Part shown: positions 24,959-33,069 of the stretch, piece after piece | Position numbering within the stretch: position 1 is the first letter of the stretch | Layout: the number at the start of each line of letters is the position of its first letter | NCBI RefSeq assembly: GCF_018760735.1 | Contig: NZ_JAHHZN010000031.1 | Span: forward strand, 1-33,192 | Direction of reading: 5' to 3' | Source of the DNA: Hymenobacter piscis | GTDB lineage: Bacteria; Bacteroidota; Bacteroidia; Cytophagales; Hymenobacteraceae | Length of the DNA stretch: 33,192 nt | Notes under the pieces: generated by a model | Databases searched by the model: none | The model's input: the letters and a program-made list of their open reading frames with translations, nothing else | Told to the model about the DNA's origin: nothing | Made by a program: the position numbers and the translations under genes

Positions 24959-26500
24959 ATGGATGACTTAAAAACTACCCTCAATACATTTTCGCCGGAT
25001 GACCGCAAGGAGTTCCGGCAGTTTATCCAGCGGCAGCGCCGCAAGCAGAAGGGCCGCATGGATGTGCGGCTGTATGACCTGCTCAGTGAGCCCGCAGAGC
25101 ACGATACGGCCGAGCTGCTCCGCCGCCTCTACCCCGAGGAGCCCAACGCCGTGGCCTACTACGCCCTGCGCAAGCGCCTCATGCGCCACCTCATGGATTT
25201 TCTGCTCCTGCGCCAGCACCAGCAGGACCCCACGGCGGCGGCCTCGGTGCGCGGCCTGCTCACGCTGGCCCACTACCTGTTTGAGGTGCGGGTGGGGCGC
25301 CTGGCCTGGAGCACCCTGCGCAAGGCCGAAAAGCTGGCCCGCCAGAACGAGCAGTACGAGCTGCTCAACGCCGTATACAACCTCCAGATAACCCACGCCG
25401 GCAGTCCGCACGCCGATGAGCTGACCGACATCGTGCGGCGGCGCAACCTCAACAAGCGCGCCGCCGACGAGGAGGAGCGGGCCAATATTGCCGACAGCCT
25501 GATCCGCCTGCGCCTGCGCCAGGCCCGGGTGCGGGGCCGGGCCGGCGAGTCGTTCGATGCCATTCTGCAGGAAGTGCTGCGCGAATACGATTTGCAGGAG
25601 GCCTTTGCCCGGCGCCCGGCCCTGCTCTACCGGCTCATGTCCATCACCCGGGCCGCCATGCTGGTGCGCCGCGACTACCTCTCGTTCGCGCCCTTCGTGA
25701 TGCGCTGCTACCACCTGATGGAAAAGCGCCACGGCTTCCAGGCGGCCCACCACGAGGCCCAGGTGGGCCTGCTCTACATGATTGCCCACGCCCTGTACCG
25801 CACCCGCCGCTTCGAGGAATCCGTGGCGTACCTGGCCCGGCTCAAAGCCCTGCTCGACGCCGGGCCCCGCCAGCGGGCCGCCGCCATGCGCCCCCGCTAC
25901 ACGTTTCTGCTGGCCGCCAACTACGCCTTCCTCGACCGCAACGCCGACAGCATCCGCCTGCTCGAAGCCACCCTGCAGCAGGCCCTGCCCCCCCGGGAGC
26001 TGCTCACCGCCCGCCTTGGTCTGGGCTTTCACTACTTCGCCGAGGGCCAGTACCAGAAGGCCAACCAGGTGCTGCTGGCCATCGGCCGCACCGACCACTG
26101 GTGCGAACAGGAAATGGGCGTGGAATGGGTGCTCAACCGCAGCATGGGCGAAATGCTGATCCAGCTCGAACTGGGAAATTCCGACCTGGCCTATAACCGT
26201 CTGCGGGCCATTGAGCGGCTGGTGAAGGAACGTTTCGGGCCGGCCGGGGGCGGCTACGCGGCCGTGCTGGGCTTCCTGCAGCTGGTGCGCGACATCCTGG
26301 ACGATCCGGCCGTAGTACGTACTCCCGATTTCGCGGCCCGCATCACCCAGCTGCCGGCCTTCGTGCCCCTGGAGCAGGAGGATCTGCAGGCCCTGAGCTT
26401 CTTTAGCTGGCTCTACGCCAAAGTCCAGGGTCGTCCTTACTACCCCGTGCTGCTGGAGCTGGCCGGCGTTGCGGAGGTGGCCCCGGGCCCGGCGGCGTAA
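24959..26500 (+). CDS. Helical-repeat (TPR-like) protein
   Basis: The ATG at 24959 (MDDLKTTLNTFSPDDRKEFR) starts 513 residues with no signal peptide, so it is cytoplasmic. The protein is rich in paired amphipathic helices: ALYRTRRFEESVAYLARLKA, AANYAFLDRNADSIRLLEAT and LGLGFHYFAEGQYQKANQVL are TPR-like. The N-terminal part (residues about 1-110) has charged helices. The open frame to the left of 24959 (from 24857) is less plausible. Proteins of this plan are common in Cytophagales but their role is not known. It ends at a hairpin opposite the minus-strand lipoprotein gene. Confidence 0.75.
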   Translation: MDDLKTTLNTFSPDDRKEFRQFIQRQRRKQKGRMDVRLYDLLSEPAEHDTAELLRRLYPEEPNAVAYYALRKRLMRHLMDFLLLRQHQQDPTAAASVRGLLTLAHYLFEVRVGRLAWSTLRKAEKLARQNEQYELLNAVYNLQITHAGSPHADELTDIVRRRNLNKRAADEEERANIADSLIRLRLRQARVRGRAGESFDAILQEVLREYDLQEAFARRPALLYRLMSITRAAMLVRRDYLSFAPFVMRCYHLMEKRHGFQAAHHEAQVGLLYMIAHALYRTRRFEESVAYLARLKALLDAGPRQRAAAMRPRYTFLLAANYAFLDRNADSIRLLEATLQQALPPRELLTARLGLGFHYFAEGQYQKANQVLLAIGRTDHWCEQEMGVEWVLNRSMGEMLIQLELGNSDLAYNRLRAIERLVKERFGPAGGGYAAVLGFLQLVRDILDDPAVVRTPDFAARITQLPAFVPLEQEDLQALSFFSWLYAKVQGRPYYPVLLELAGVAEVAPGPAA

Positions 26501-26522
26501 ACCGGCCCCCGCCCCAAAACCA

Positions 26523-26553
26523 AGGCCCGGACTACACTGGGTAGCCCGGGCCT
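26523..26553. terminator. Hairpin between convergent genes
   Basis: An 8-bp stem (26523-26530 with 26546-26553), extended inward by CTAC/GTAG, follows both stop codons. On the minus strand it is followed by TTGGTTTTGG, giving a modest T run for the lipoprotein gene. Confidence 0.5.
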
Positions 26554-26594
26554 GGCAGGGAGAGAGTAAAAAGCGGCGTACCGCCGGGGTAAGC

Positions 26595-26924
26595 TTAGTT
26601 GTTGCGCGTAGCGGCGTTGATTTCGGCTTTGGCGTCGCCGGCGGCAGCGTCTACCTTGGCTTCGGCCTGGTCGGCGGCGGCTTTGGTTTCAGCGGCGGCT
26701 TTATCAGCAGCAGCTTCGGTGTTGTCAGCAGCCTGCTCGGCGGTGTTCTCGATGGCCTGACCGGTGTTTTCCAGCGCGTTGTCGGTGGCGGCAGCGGCGT
26801 TTTCAGCAGCGGCTTCGGTGTTGTCGGCAGCGGCTTCGGCGTTCTGCTGGCCTTCCTGGGTGCAGGAGGTAGCGGCGAAAGCAACGGCGGTAGCAACGAA
26901 CAGGGATTTGAAGAGGGTTTTCAT
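26595..26924 (-). CDS. Ala-rich coiled-coil lipoprotein
   Basis: The start at 26924 (MKTLFKSLFVATAVAFAATS) gives a lipoprotein signal with lipobox ATSC. The earlier in-frame ATG at 26960 only adds non-signal residues. The mature part of about 88 residues is made almost entirely of Ala, Glu, Asp, Asn, Thr and Lys in repeats near 7-11 residues (AAADNTEAAAENAAAATDNA, ADKAAAETKAAADQAEAKVD). It should form an extended amphipathic helix. Such lipid-anchored helices may act like LEA-type or spacer proteins in the envelope; this is inference. Low complexity makes relationships hard to judge. Confidence 0.7.
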   Translation of the reverse strand: MKTLFKSLFVATAVAFAATSCTQEGQQNAEAAADNTEAAAENAAAATDNALENTGQAIENTAEQAADNTEAAADKAAAETKAAADQAEAKVDAAAGDAKAEINAATRNN

Positions 26925-27131
26925 CGCAAAAAAGTCAAAAAGTGGGGAGTGCCCGCACAACCTGTCGGACGAGGCTTAATATCAGCGGCCCGAAGAAGGT
27001 AACCCACGCACATGTGGAAATTTTCAACACGGTTGGCTACGTGGCTACCAAGCCTGGTCTTTGGGGAGATTGACGCGCTTGCGCATTTTCTTGTCTAAAC
27101 GAGTGTCGTGGTACCCTACTGACCGCGACGT

Positions 27132-28166
27132 TCATGGCGTCAGCAATAACTTGCCAAAACTCTGCCCTGAAAATAGCTTGAGCAGTGTTGCCAGGAAGTT
27201 GTCGATACCTTTTTCCACCTGTACTTTAGGGGTAACCAAGTGGCCTTCTCGCAGCCAGGATGCCATTTCCCGGGTGGCAGTCGGAAACTGCGCAATGCTA
27301 TCAAGCACTACTAGGCCTTCCATACGACCCCGGTTAATGAGAAGCGACAGGTAATTTGCCGGGCCTTTCACCGCACCGGTGGTATTGTACTGCGAAATAG
27401 CTCCGCATAGTACAACCCGCCCCCGCAGGGCTAGGCGTTCCAGTGCCCAGTCTAGCAAGTCGCCGCCGGCATTGTCAAAGTACACATCGATACCGCGAGG
27501 ACAGGCTGTGCGCAGAGCAGCCCGTAGGTAGGGGTCTTTGTAATTGAGGCAGGCATCGAACCCTAGTTTCTGAACGCAATAATCAATTTTTTCCTGATTT
27601 CCCACTAGCCCTATCACACGGCAGCCCTTCAGCTTCGCGATACTACCCACCACGCTACCAACGGCCCCCGCCGCTCCGGAGACAACCACCGTTTCGCCGG
27701 CCCGAGGCTGTCCGATACCCAATAGCCCGAAGTAGGCCGTCAGTCCCGGCAGACCCAGAGTGGCAAGGTGGGTTTCGAGGGAGGCAAGAGTGGTATCTAC
27801 TTTAAGCAGATAAGTGCCCGGGTTCGTGGGATCTTGAGCTGAGTCGCCGTCGTGCACTGCAAACTGCTGCACTTTCAGGTCGCCTGTCACGTAGTCGCCT
27901 ACCGCAAAGGCGGGGTGTCGGGATTCAACTACCTGACCAGCTCCCATGGCCCGAAATACTTCCCCCAGAGCAATAGGCGGGATATAGCTTTTGCTGCTGT
28001 TCATCCAGCCACGCATGGCTGGCTCGATGGAAATAAAATGGTTTTTGATCAGAATCTGGCCTTCGACAAGAGGGGGGATATCCACTACATCAAAGGCCAG
28101 ATTATCAGGATGTGGCAGGCCAACGGGGCGGGAGGCCAGGGTGACACGAGTGTTGGTATAGGTCAT
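27132..28166 (-). CDS. MDR-superfamily NADP-dependent oxidoreductase (CurA/PTGR-like)
   Basis: A 344-residue zinc-independent medium-chain reductase. ISIEPAMRGWMNSSKSYIPP is the family's substrate-site segment. GLTAYFGLLGIGQ is at 141-153 and the NADPH loop VVSGAAGAVGS at about 161-171. NAGGDLLDWALERLALRGRVVLCGAISQYN follows, and the protein ends FLATLLKLFSGQSFGKLLL. Such enzymes reduce the C=C bond of enones and related compounds. It is the last gene of the minus-strand peptide cluster, 42 bases after the SPASM-like gene. It could reduce dehydroamino acids in the product, as MDR-type reductases do in some lantibiotics, but it might equally be a neighbouring housekeeping gene. Confidence 0.9.
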   Translation of the reverse strand: MTYTNTRVTLASRPVGLPHPDNLAFDVVDIPPLVEGQILIKNHFISIEPAMRGWMNSSKSYIPPIALGEVFRAMGAGQVVESRHPAFAVGDYVTGDLKVQQFAVHDGDSAQDPTNPGTYLLKVDTTLASLETHLATLGLPGLTAYFGLLGIGQPRAGETVVVSGAAGAVGSVVGSIAKLKGCRVIGLVGNQEKIDYCVQKLGFDACLNYKDPYLRAALRTACPRGIDVYFDNAGGDLLDWALERLALRGRVVLCGAISQYNTTGAVKGPANYLSLLINRGRMEGLVVLDSIAQFPTATREMASWLREGHLVTPKVQVEKGIDNFLATLLKLFSGQSFGKLLLTP

Positions 28167-28208
28167 AGAAAGGCAAGAGCAGTGATAATTCGCGGGCGTA
28201 GCTAATGG

Positions 28209-29213
28209 TCAGGCTGCCACGGCTTGTGGTACGGGCTGAGCCGAAACCAAGTAGGGCACGTGGGTATAGAGACCAGATGCGGTGTCGCGCACCAAATAAT
28301 CAGCCGAAAAATGCGCGTAGCGTAGCTCAGAGTCGCGCAGGCCCACCGTATGGTCGGCGGCGGCATGCCATAGTTCCTGAAAAGCAGGATCGCCCAGTAC
28401 GGTAGCCAGACGCGTGGTCTGCACGGTGGCGAAGTGCTCAGGGCGTAACAGGCAATTTTTAACGTGCCCGGTTTCGCTCACGCACACTTTCCGATTGTAG
28501 TAAGGGTTGTAGCGCAGGGCCTCTGTAAAATACTCGCTGCTGACTACGTAGCGGTTCCGGGGTTTGGTAGTACGTACATCAGTGCGAACGAACGCCAGGT
28601 TATGGGGATGGGCACTACCAACTCGGTTGTAGGGGGCACTGTGCACCAAGATGTGCTGAATTTTGCCGCACTGCTGGTAGAGTTCCGCTAACTGCTGTTC
28701 ACTGGGGCCAGCAGCTGAGTAAGCTAGCACTACGTTTACCGACAAAAAGCCCGTTGTTTGGAGCTGTTGGAAAAACGGCAACACATCTTCCCAGCAGTGG
28801 CTGCCCAGGTTCAACTGCAACTCCAGGTGTCGGCAATGCAGGGCATCAAGCTGAGACAGCACATCCTCCAGATCGTAATCCCTGAAAGCGTAGCTGACCA
28901 CTGCGTTCTGGATATGGTGCGGAGAGTGCCACTGCAGATCCAGAGCAGGAAAACAGGCGGGTGAACTGACGAAAAAGCCCAACTCCCGATCCAGCAAAAA
29001 CTGCATGTATTGCCCGAATAAGGCCTCATTCCGGGACGCAAATATGCGTTGGGTTTCGCGCCAAGGATACTGTTTCAGATGAGTCAGAATGCTGTGCAGA
29101 ATGCTCGGAATTGGAATAATGGTCTGCCGCTGCAAGTCGTAGATAGCACTGCGGGTAGCTCCCCGCACCACCAGATTGTGCGCGTATAAGCAAAAGTAAG
29201 GTTTAGTGCTCAT
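28209..29213 (-). CDS. gwsS: Grasp-with-spasm type SPASM maturase homologue, cysteine-depleted
   Basis: A 334-residue homologue of the SPASM-domain peptide maturase of grasp-with-spasm systems. FCLYAHNLVVRGATRSAIYD, PIPSILHSIL, FPALDLQWHSPHHIQNAVV and KVCVSETGHVKNCLL match the order I know for this family. No radical-SAM CxxxCxxC is present. The C-terminal segment expected to hold the CxxCx5Cx3C-type ligands reads HTVGLRDSELRYAHFSAD (residues 288-305) with no cysteine. Cysteines are at 8, 87, 127, 140, 182, 244 and 254 only. It may have lost its iron-sulfur clusters and serve as a binding partner for the ligase. It overlaps the 78-residue gene by 11 bases. The family assignment comes from memory of its pattern. 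Confidence 0.75.
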   Translation of the reverse strand: MSTKPYFCLYAHNLVVRGATRSAIYDLQRQTIIPIPSILHSILTHLKQYPWRETQRIFASRNEALFGQYMQFLLDRELGFFVSSPACFPALDLQWHSPHHIQNAVVSYAFRDYDLEDVLSQLDALHCRHLELQLNLGSHCWEDVLPFFQQLQTTGFLSVNVVLAYSAAGPSEQQLAELYQQCGKIQHILVHSAPYNRVGSAHPHNLAFVRTDVRTTKPRNRYVVSSEYFTEALRYNPYYNRKVCVSETGHVKNCLLRPEHFATVQTTRLATVLGDPAFQELWHAAADHTVGLRDSELRYAHFSADYLVRDTASGLYTHVPYLVSAQPVPQAVAA

Positions 29214-29439
29214 CAGGGGAAGGGGCTAAATAGTCCTGCATCACGAGGTGAGATACCGGCTTGCCGGGTCCCACACTCTGGTAGGATTTGGACTGATGAC
29301 GGATACTTTGGCTGAGCCGCTGATCCGGATAATTTTCCCGGAACGTAAGCGGATCAACCCGCACCATGAACCGATATCCGATGGGCAAAACGGCTAATAC
29401 TTCCTCCGTGAATACCGCACCTGTGCCGATAACTCTCAT
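29203..29439 (-). CDS. Small unknown protein in the peptide cluster (78 aa)
   Basis: I do not recognise this protein. It begins MRVIGTGAVFTEEVLAVLPI, continues YRFMVRVDPLTFRENYPDQR, and has a Ser/Gln/His-rich stretch (QSIRHQSKSYQSVG) and an acidic Pro-rich end (YLAPSPDEH). There is no signal peptide, lipobox or cysteine. Its ATG overlaps the stop of the ATP-grasp gene by 4 bases (ATGA) and its end overlaps the SPASM gene by 11 bases, so translation is coupled with both. It might be an adaptor or scaffold in the modification complex, or a second substrate (it has Ser/Thr and Asp/Glu near the C-terminus). Neither is shown by the sequence. Confidence 0.7.
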   Translation of the reverse strand: MRVIGTGAVFTEEVLAVLPIGYRFMVRVDPLTFRENYPDQRLSQSIRHQSKSYQSVGPGKPVSHLVMQDYLAPSPDEH

Positions 29440-30407
29440 GCTGGTTGCTGGTTAATGAGCCACTCCGCAATTTCCTTTTCGAGGGCATAGTGGCAAAACG
29501 CTGACTCGGCCAGATACTGTCCCGCTGGGTTTACTTCAAGAAATACGTACTCATCGGCCGGCGTTTTGAGCAGGTCGATGGAACCGGTATTCAGGCCCAT
29601 CGTCCGCATAAGCTGGGTGAGCTGCTGCTCCGTAGCTACTGGCAGCTGGTAGGGAACATAGTGGGCGCGGGCGGAGGTGCTATCCAGCTTTTTATCGACC
29701 TGTCGTTCAGTGCCATCCAGAAGCAGCGCAGTCGAAAAGAAACGCCCATCCAGATAAAATACCCGGATTTCAATCTCCACTTCTACTTTCTCCTGAAACA
29801 GGGAGGGAAAGAAGCGCGGTGGCAGAGTGGCCAGGTGCGCTTCATTGATGCTGGTGGTCAATACGACGGCAGTTGCATCAGGGAGAGCGTAGCTGCCGCG
29901 TACATCAGCAATAGGTTTAGTGATAAGCTGTCCCTCGAGCTGGTGATAAAAAGCCGTCAGATCGGAGTGGTTGTTGAGAATGCGTGTGTGGGGCACCCGC
30001 AGGCCGCAACGGCTGGCCACGTCCAGCACTTCCAGCTTATTGACTGTGCTCTTATGAAAGGACGTCAGCCAGACCTTGTCTTGGAACAGCAACTCCAGAT
30101 AGTCTACCAAGTCCCGGATTTCCGTCCTGATTTCGAAGTTCAATTGCTCCTGGTGCGCATTGGCCGGCAGCGTGAGCTTGTTGGCAGCCCCCATGAAGCG
30201 GCGGTGCCAGATGGTAGTCACGGAATCACGGATGCTGTGGCCGTTGATGACCACATCCCGGTTTTTAACGTCAATGTAATAATCAACACGGCTGGCAATC
30301 AGGTCGTGTAAGGATACCTTCAGGAACGGAACCTGATAGTGCAGCAGCCAACTGAGTACAGGGTCCGTGCCCTGCTCGTAGGAATCATAGCCCAGGACTA
30401 GAATCAT
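29436..30407 (-). CDS. gwsG: ATP-grasp peptide ligase (grasp-with-spasm type)
   Basis: A 323-residue ATP-grasp enzyme of the graspetide (microviridin-like) group, which forms ester or amide links between side chains of a precursor peptide. MILVLGYDSYEQGTDPVLSW and VPFLKVSLHDL open the pre-ATP-grasp domain. NKLEVLDVASRCGLRVPHTR and LITKPIADVRG are in the ATP-binding domain, then FQEKVEVEIEIRVFYLDGRF, and FLEVNPAGQ with the metal ligands E291 and N293. The C-terminus is CHYALEKEIAEWL. The ATG overlaps the stop of the acyltransferase gene (ATGA), and its own stop overlaps the next ATG, showing a tight operon. Its substrate is probably the peptide at 33070-33192 or one outside the window. Confidence 0.88.
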   Translation of the reverse strand: MILVLGYDSYEQGTDPVLSWLLHYQVPFLKVSLHDLIASRVDYYIDVKNRDVVINGHSIRDSVTTIWHRRFMGAANKLTLPANAHQEQLNFEIRTEIRDLVDYLELLFQDKVWLTSFHKSTVNKLEVLDVASRCGLRVPHTRILNNHSDLTAFYHQLEGQLITKPIADVRGSYALPDATAVVLTTSINEAHLATLPPRFFPSLFQEKVEVEIEIRVFYLDGRFFSTALLLDGTERQVDKKLDSTSARAHYVPYQLPVATEQQLTQLMRTMGLNTGSIDLLKTPADEYVFLEVNPAGQYLAESAFCHYALEKEIAEWLINQQPA

Positions 30408-31546
30408 GGCGCATCCTCCCGGTTAATTTTGCGCAGAATCTGCTTGCCCAGCAGTTCCTGAAGCAGTGGAGCATTAATACGGACGGCGGCCGATGCTACG
30501 GGCTCGGGCGTTGCCATCAGGTGACGCAGGTAGCCCAGCAGGTTGCGGGAGATGGTAAAGGCATCCTGGGTATGACGGTCGAAAAGGTAGGCATGCTTGC
30601 GGGCCGCAAAGAGCTCGTAACGGGCCTCATTGAACGTGTAGTGCGTGGGATCCGCATCCAGAGTGTCGGGCGTGGCGGGGTGTTCCGAGCGCAGATCCAC
30701 ATAATTATGAATCATGCGCCAGTAGAGCCACTGTTCGGGGCGGGTTGCCAGGTATTGTTCCAACTGGCCGTAGCAGGTCTGAAGCGTTTGCTGCACGTAG
30801 GTGGCGCGGGGCACCGACCGGTCGGGCCGGATTGGGGATCCGAAATTCACCCGTACCTGCTCCGGCCCAGGACGGTAGGAAATAATGGGCAGAATCGGTA
30901 CGCCGGTGGCATAGGCCAAGCTGGCAATGCCCTTTTTGGCCAGCAGCGTGTGGCCCATCAGGCTAACGCGAGCATAAGAGGCACTATCTTCTTCGCTGAT
31001 GGCTTCCGGATTACCATCAATAAATACCAGCAGGCTTTTTCCGGCCTGTAACGTGCTGTGCATTTCCAGCAGAATGCTTGGCGAATCGGCGTGCAGTACG
31101 TGGAGCGGATCTTCGGCGGCCGTGTGGTGGAGCATGTCGGAGGTAACGCCCTCCTTCAGGGCCAGTACGGCAAAGTCGAAACCGTAGTGACGAAGCAGCG
31201 CCCCCACCATTTGGTAAGAGCCGAAATGGAAAGTACAGAAGATGAAGGGTTGCCGCGGTTGCTGCTCCAGGAAGGCGGTATCACCTTCCACTACGGCCTG
31301 GCTCAGCAACAGGTCCCGGGCCATGCGGTGCTCCAGTTGCGCGCTCAGCTGAATGTTGTACTGCGCATCCAGAAAGAAGTCGAGGTCGTTGGCCGGGTGC
31401 GCGGGAAAAAACCGCCGCTTCGTGGCCCGGTAGCGCATGAACTCGGTCATCTGCCGAATATCTTCCTCTAGAGTTGCCCCTAGTTGAGCAACTGATTGCC
31501 GCAACTCCGTAGTGGCCTGGCGGTACTCTTCGATAGTAGTAATCAT
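30404..31546 (-). CDS. LpxL/LABLAT-like acyltransferase in the peptide cluster
   Basis: A 380-residue protein of the LpxL/HtrB (lysophospholipid acyltransferase) group. FIFCTFHFGSYQMVGALLRH (starting at about 101) is the acyltransferase motif, but the usual HX4(D/E) reads H107-FGSY-Q112. LLVFIDGNPEA, SLMGHTLLAKKGIASLAYAT and GVPILPIISYRPG follow in the normal order. There is no clear N-terminal transmembrane helix, so it may be peripheral or cytoplasmic. A C-terminal part of about 90 residues (from DPTHYTFNEARYELF) is outside the conserved fold. It overlaps the ATP-grasp gene by 4 bases and lies 53 bases after the peptidase gene. Inference: it acylates the peptide product or a carrier rather than lipid A. 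Confidence 0.8.
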   Translation of the reverse strand: MITTIEEYRQATTELRQSVAQLGATLEEDIRQMTEFMRYRATKRRFFPAHPANDLDFFLDAQYNIQLSAQLEHRMARDLLLSQAVVEGDTAFLEQQPRQPFIFCTFHFGSYQMVGALLRHYGFDFAVLALKEGVTSDMLHHTAAEDPLHVLHADSPSILLEMHSTLQAGKSLLVFIDGNPEAISEEDSASYARVSLMGHTLLAKKGIASLAYATGVPILPIISYRPGPEQVRVNFGSPIRPDRSVPRATYVQQTLQTCYGQLEQYLATRPEQWLYWRMIHNYVDLRSEHPATPDTLDADPTHYTFNEARYELFAARKHAYLFDRHTQDAFTISRNLLGYLRHLMATPEPVASAAVRINAPLLQELLGKQILRKINREDAP

Positions 31547-31599
31547 AACAATAGGAGCGTGAGAAAGTGGGAAAGGTGTTGCGCGGCTGGGACTGCTAA

Positions 31600-32871
31600 T
31601 CAGGAGGCTACAGCTACGGGCTCCAGACCCGCAGCGGGGGGGCTCCAGCCCAGGCGGGCGCTGGCTCGCAGGGCCAACGGTTTCAGTGTCCGATAGGCCA
31701 GCACCAGAAATAGAATGCAGAACAGCATCATCTTGGCCAAATAGAGACCGTACTCTAGTGGTGGCTCGTTAGCAAACTGTCCTTCGTGGTAGAGGCGCTG
31801 CACAGTTTCACGAAAGCTGTGGTAGAAGCTGGAATAGCCCAGGTAGGAAAGCCACGACATCAAACTTAGGCGGCCGATAGTATAGGCCAGCAGCAGCAGT
31901 TCGCCGGTTTGGCTGAGGCCCGGGTTCCGGAACGCAATCTGGCCCTTGCTGCGCAGGTAGTCCCAGCATTTACGGGGGTAGCTCTGGGCAGCAGCCGACA
32001 GATTGGGTACACCAAAGTAGTCGCTGCAGACCCAGTAGCCATCATTGCGGAAAAATGGATTCAGCGAATACAGCGCCAGGGTTGCGTTCGTCAGGAAAAA
32101 CGAGATAATCAGGTATGTGGCGGACGTGTTCCAGTGCAGGCTGATGAGGTAGGCTACCGAGAGCAGGATATTAATCAGCAACTGAAAGTAGATGCCGGCC
32201 AGATTTACCAGAATGCGTTTGCGTTTATCCAGCAGCCACACTTTACTGACATCAGTGTAGAGGACGGGGAGCACGAGGTAGAAGCCAAACCCGACTTCCT
32301 TAGGCGCAATACCGAAGCGGGCGGCAGTGGCCGCATGCCCCAACTCGTGAAACAACCCCACTAGGGCAAAAAATATGTAGGAGCCTGCAATGACGGCAAG
32401 GCCGTGAGCAGGCGACAATTCAGAGGAAAGAAGATGGCTTCGGTGCAGCTTCAGTAGCAGCAGGCTGGTTGCCAGTAGCGAAAGGATGAGCAGGCTGATT
32501 ACTACTTGCCGACGCAGCAGAAATTGCAAAGCCCGCGTCATAACCGCCAAAAGGGGCTCTTTGAAAAGTACTACTTGTCCGTAAACGTATGACTGTGGGG
32601 CAGACGCTTGGGGGGCGGCCGCATCGGCAATTTTATTGAGGGTATCAGTAACTATCTGGTCAAATTTTTCCCGTGACAGTACCAACTTATATTCGGCTGC
32701 TATGGCTTCCTGAATGTCGATAAACGACTTGCCGTTCTGTAGGTGTTGAACTATACTGAACAGTACCGCCCCGATATAGTATAACTTATCATTACACTCC
32801 AGGGCAAACGTATCAGCCGATACCTGCACCACCTTTAGCGAGCTCAGGCGCGCCTCGTCGATATGTTCCAT
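31600..32871 (-). CDS. Membrane M50-type peptidase with PqqD-like N-terminus
   Basis: From the ATG at 32871 (MEHIDEARLSSLKVVQVSAD) this is a 423-residue membrane protein; an ATG 12 codons upstream at 32907 is possible. Residues 1-85 resemble the PqqD/RRE leader-binding fold (alternating strands, then LYYIGAVLFSIVQHLQNGKS). Several transmembrane helices follow. The zinc motif HELGH is at 175-179, and NPFFRNDGYW at 271-280 has the D277 expected as the third ligand in M50-type proteins (usual form NPxxxxDGY). It may cut the leader peptide or take part in export. It is the first complete gene of the cluster, 198 bases behind the precursor-like peptide. Confidence 0.82.
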   Translation of the reverse strand: MEHIDEARLSSLKVVQVSADTFALECNDKLYYIGAVLFSIVQHLQNGKSFIDIQEAIAAEYKLVLSREKFDQIVTDTLNKIADAAAPQASAPQSYVYGQVVLFKEPLLAVMTRALQFLLRRQVVISLLILSLLATSLLLLKLHRSHLLSSELSPAHGLAVIAGSYIFFALVGLFHELGHAATAARFGIAPKEVGFGFYLVLPVLYTDVSKVWLLDKRKRILVNLAGIYFQLLINILLSVAYLISLHWNTSATYLIISFFLTNATLALYSLNPFFRNDGYWVCSDYFGVPNLSAAAQSYPRKCWDYLRSKGQIAFRNPGLSQTGELLLLAYTIGRLSLMSWLSYLGYSSFYHSFRETVQRLYHEGQFANEPPLEYGLYLAKMMLFCILFLVLAYRTLKPLALRASARLGWSPPAAGLEPVAVAS

Positions 32872-32919
32872 GCTACTGTTGGTTAAGTAATCGTTGTGGG
32901 GTAACACTATTCCACGAGC

Positions 32920-33046
32920 CTGCCGAAAAGAATAGGGGGAAGTGAGGAGAGAGAGTACTCAGTCTGGTGTCGGGCGTAGCTATAATTTCCCCGCTCGGTA
33001 GTATCATTCTCTCACCACTCCCCCTATTGGTTTCTGGCCTCGGCAG
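32920..33046. repeat. Large imperfect inverted repeat before the peptidase gene
   Basis: Arms at 32920-32957 and 33001-33046 pair imperfectly. CTGCCGA matches TCGGCAG at the outer ends, and AATAGGGGGAAGTG matches CACTCCCCCTATT inside, with further pairing in the GAGAG/CTCTC stretch. It stands between the precursor-like gene and the first maturation gene. It could attenuate transcription so that the peptide is made in excess of its enzymes, or stabilise the precursor mRNA. Confidence 0.65.
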
Positions 33047-33069
33047 TAACTGCGGAGAGTTAGGTGCGC

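Noticed and set aside
27012..27098. A 28-residue plus-strand open frame beginning MWKFSTRLATWL
   Set aside because: Too short, with no recognisable similarity or signals; possibly leftover DNA between the lipoprotein gene and the peptide cluster.
32873..33007. A 44-residue minus-strand open frame ending just before the peptidase ATG
   Set aside because: It lies mostly within the inverted repeat, has no leader or core-like pattern, and its composition looks accidental.
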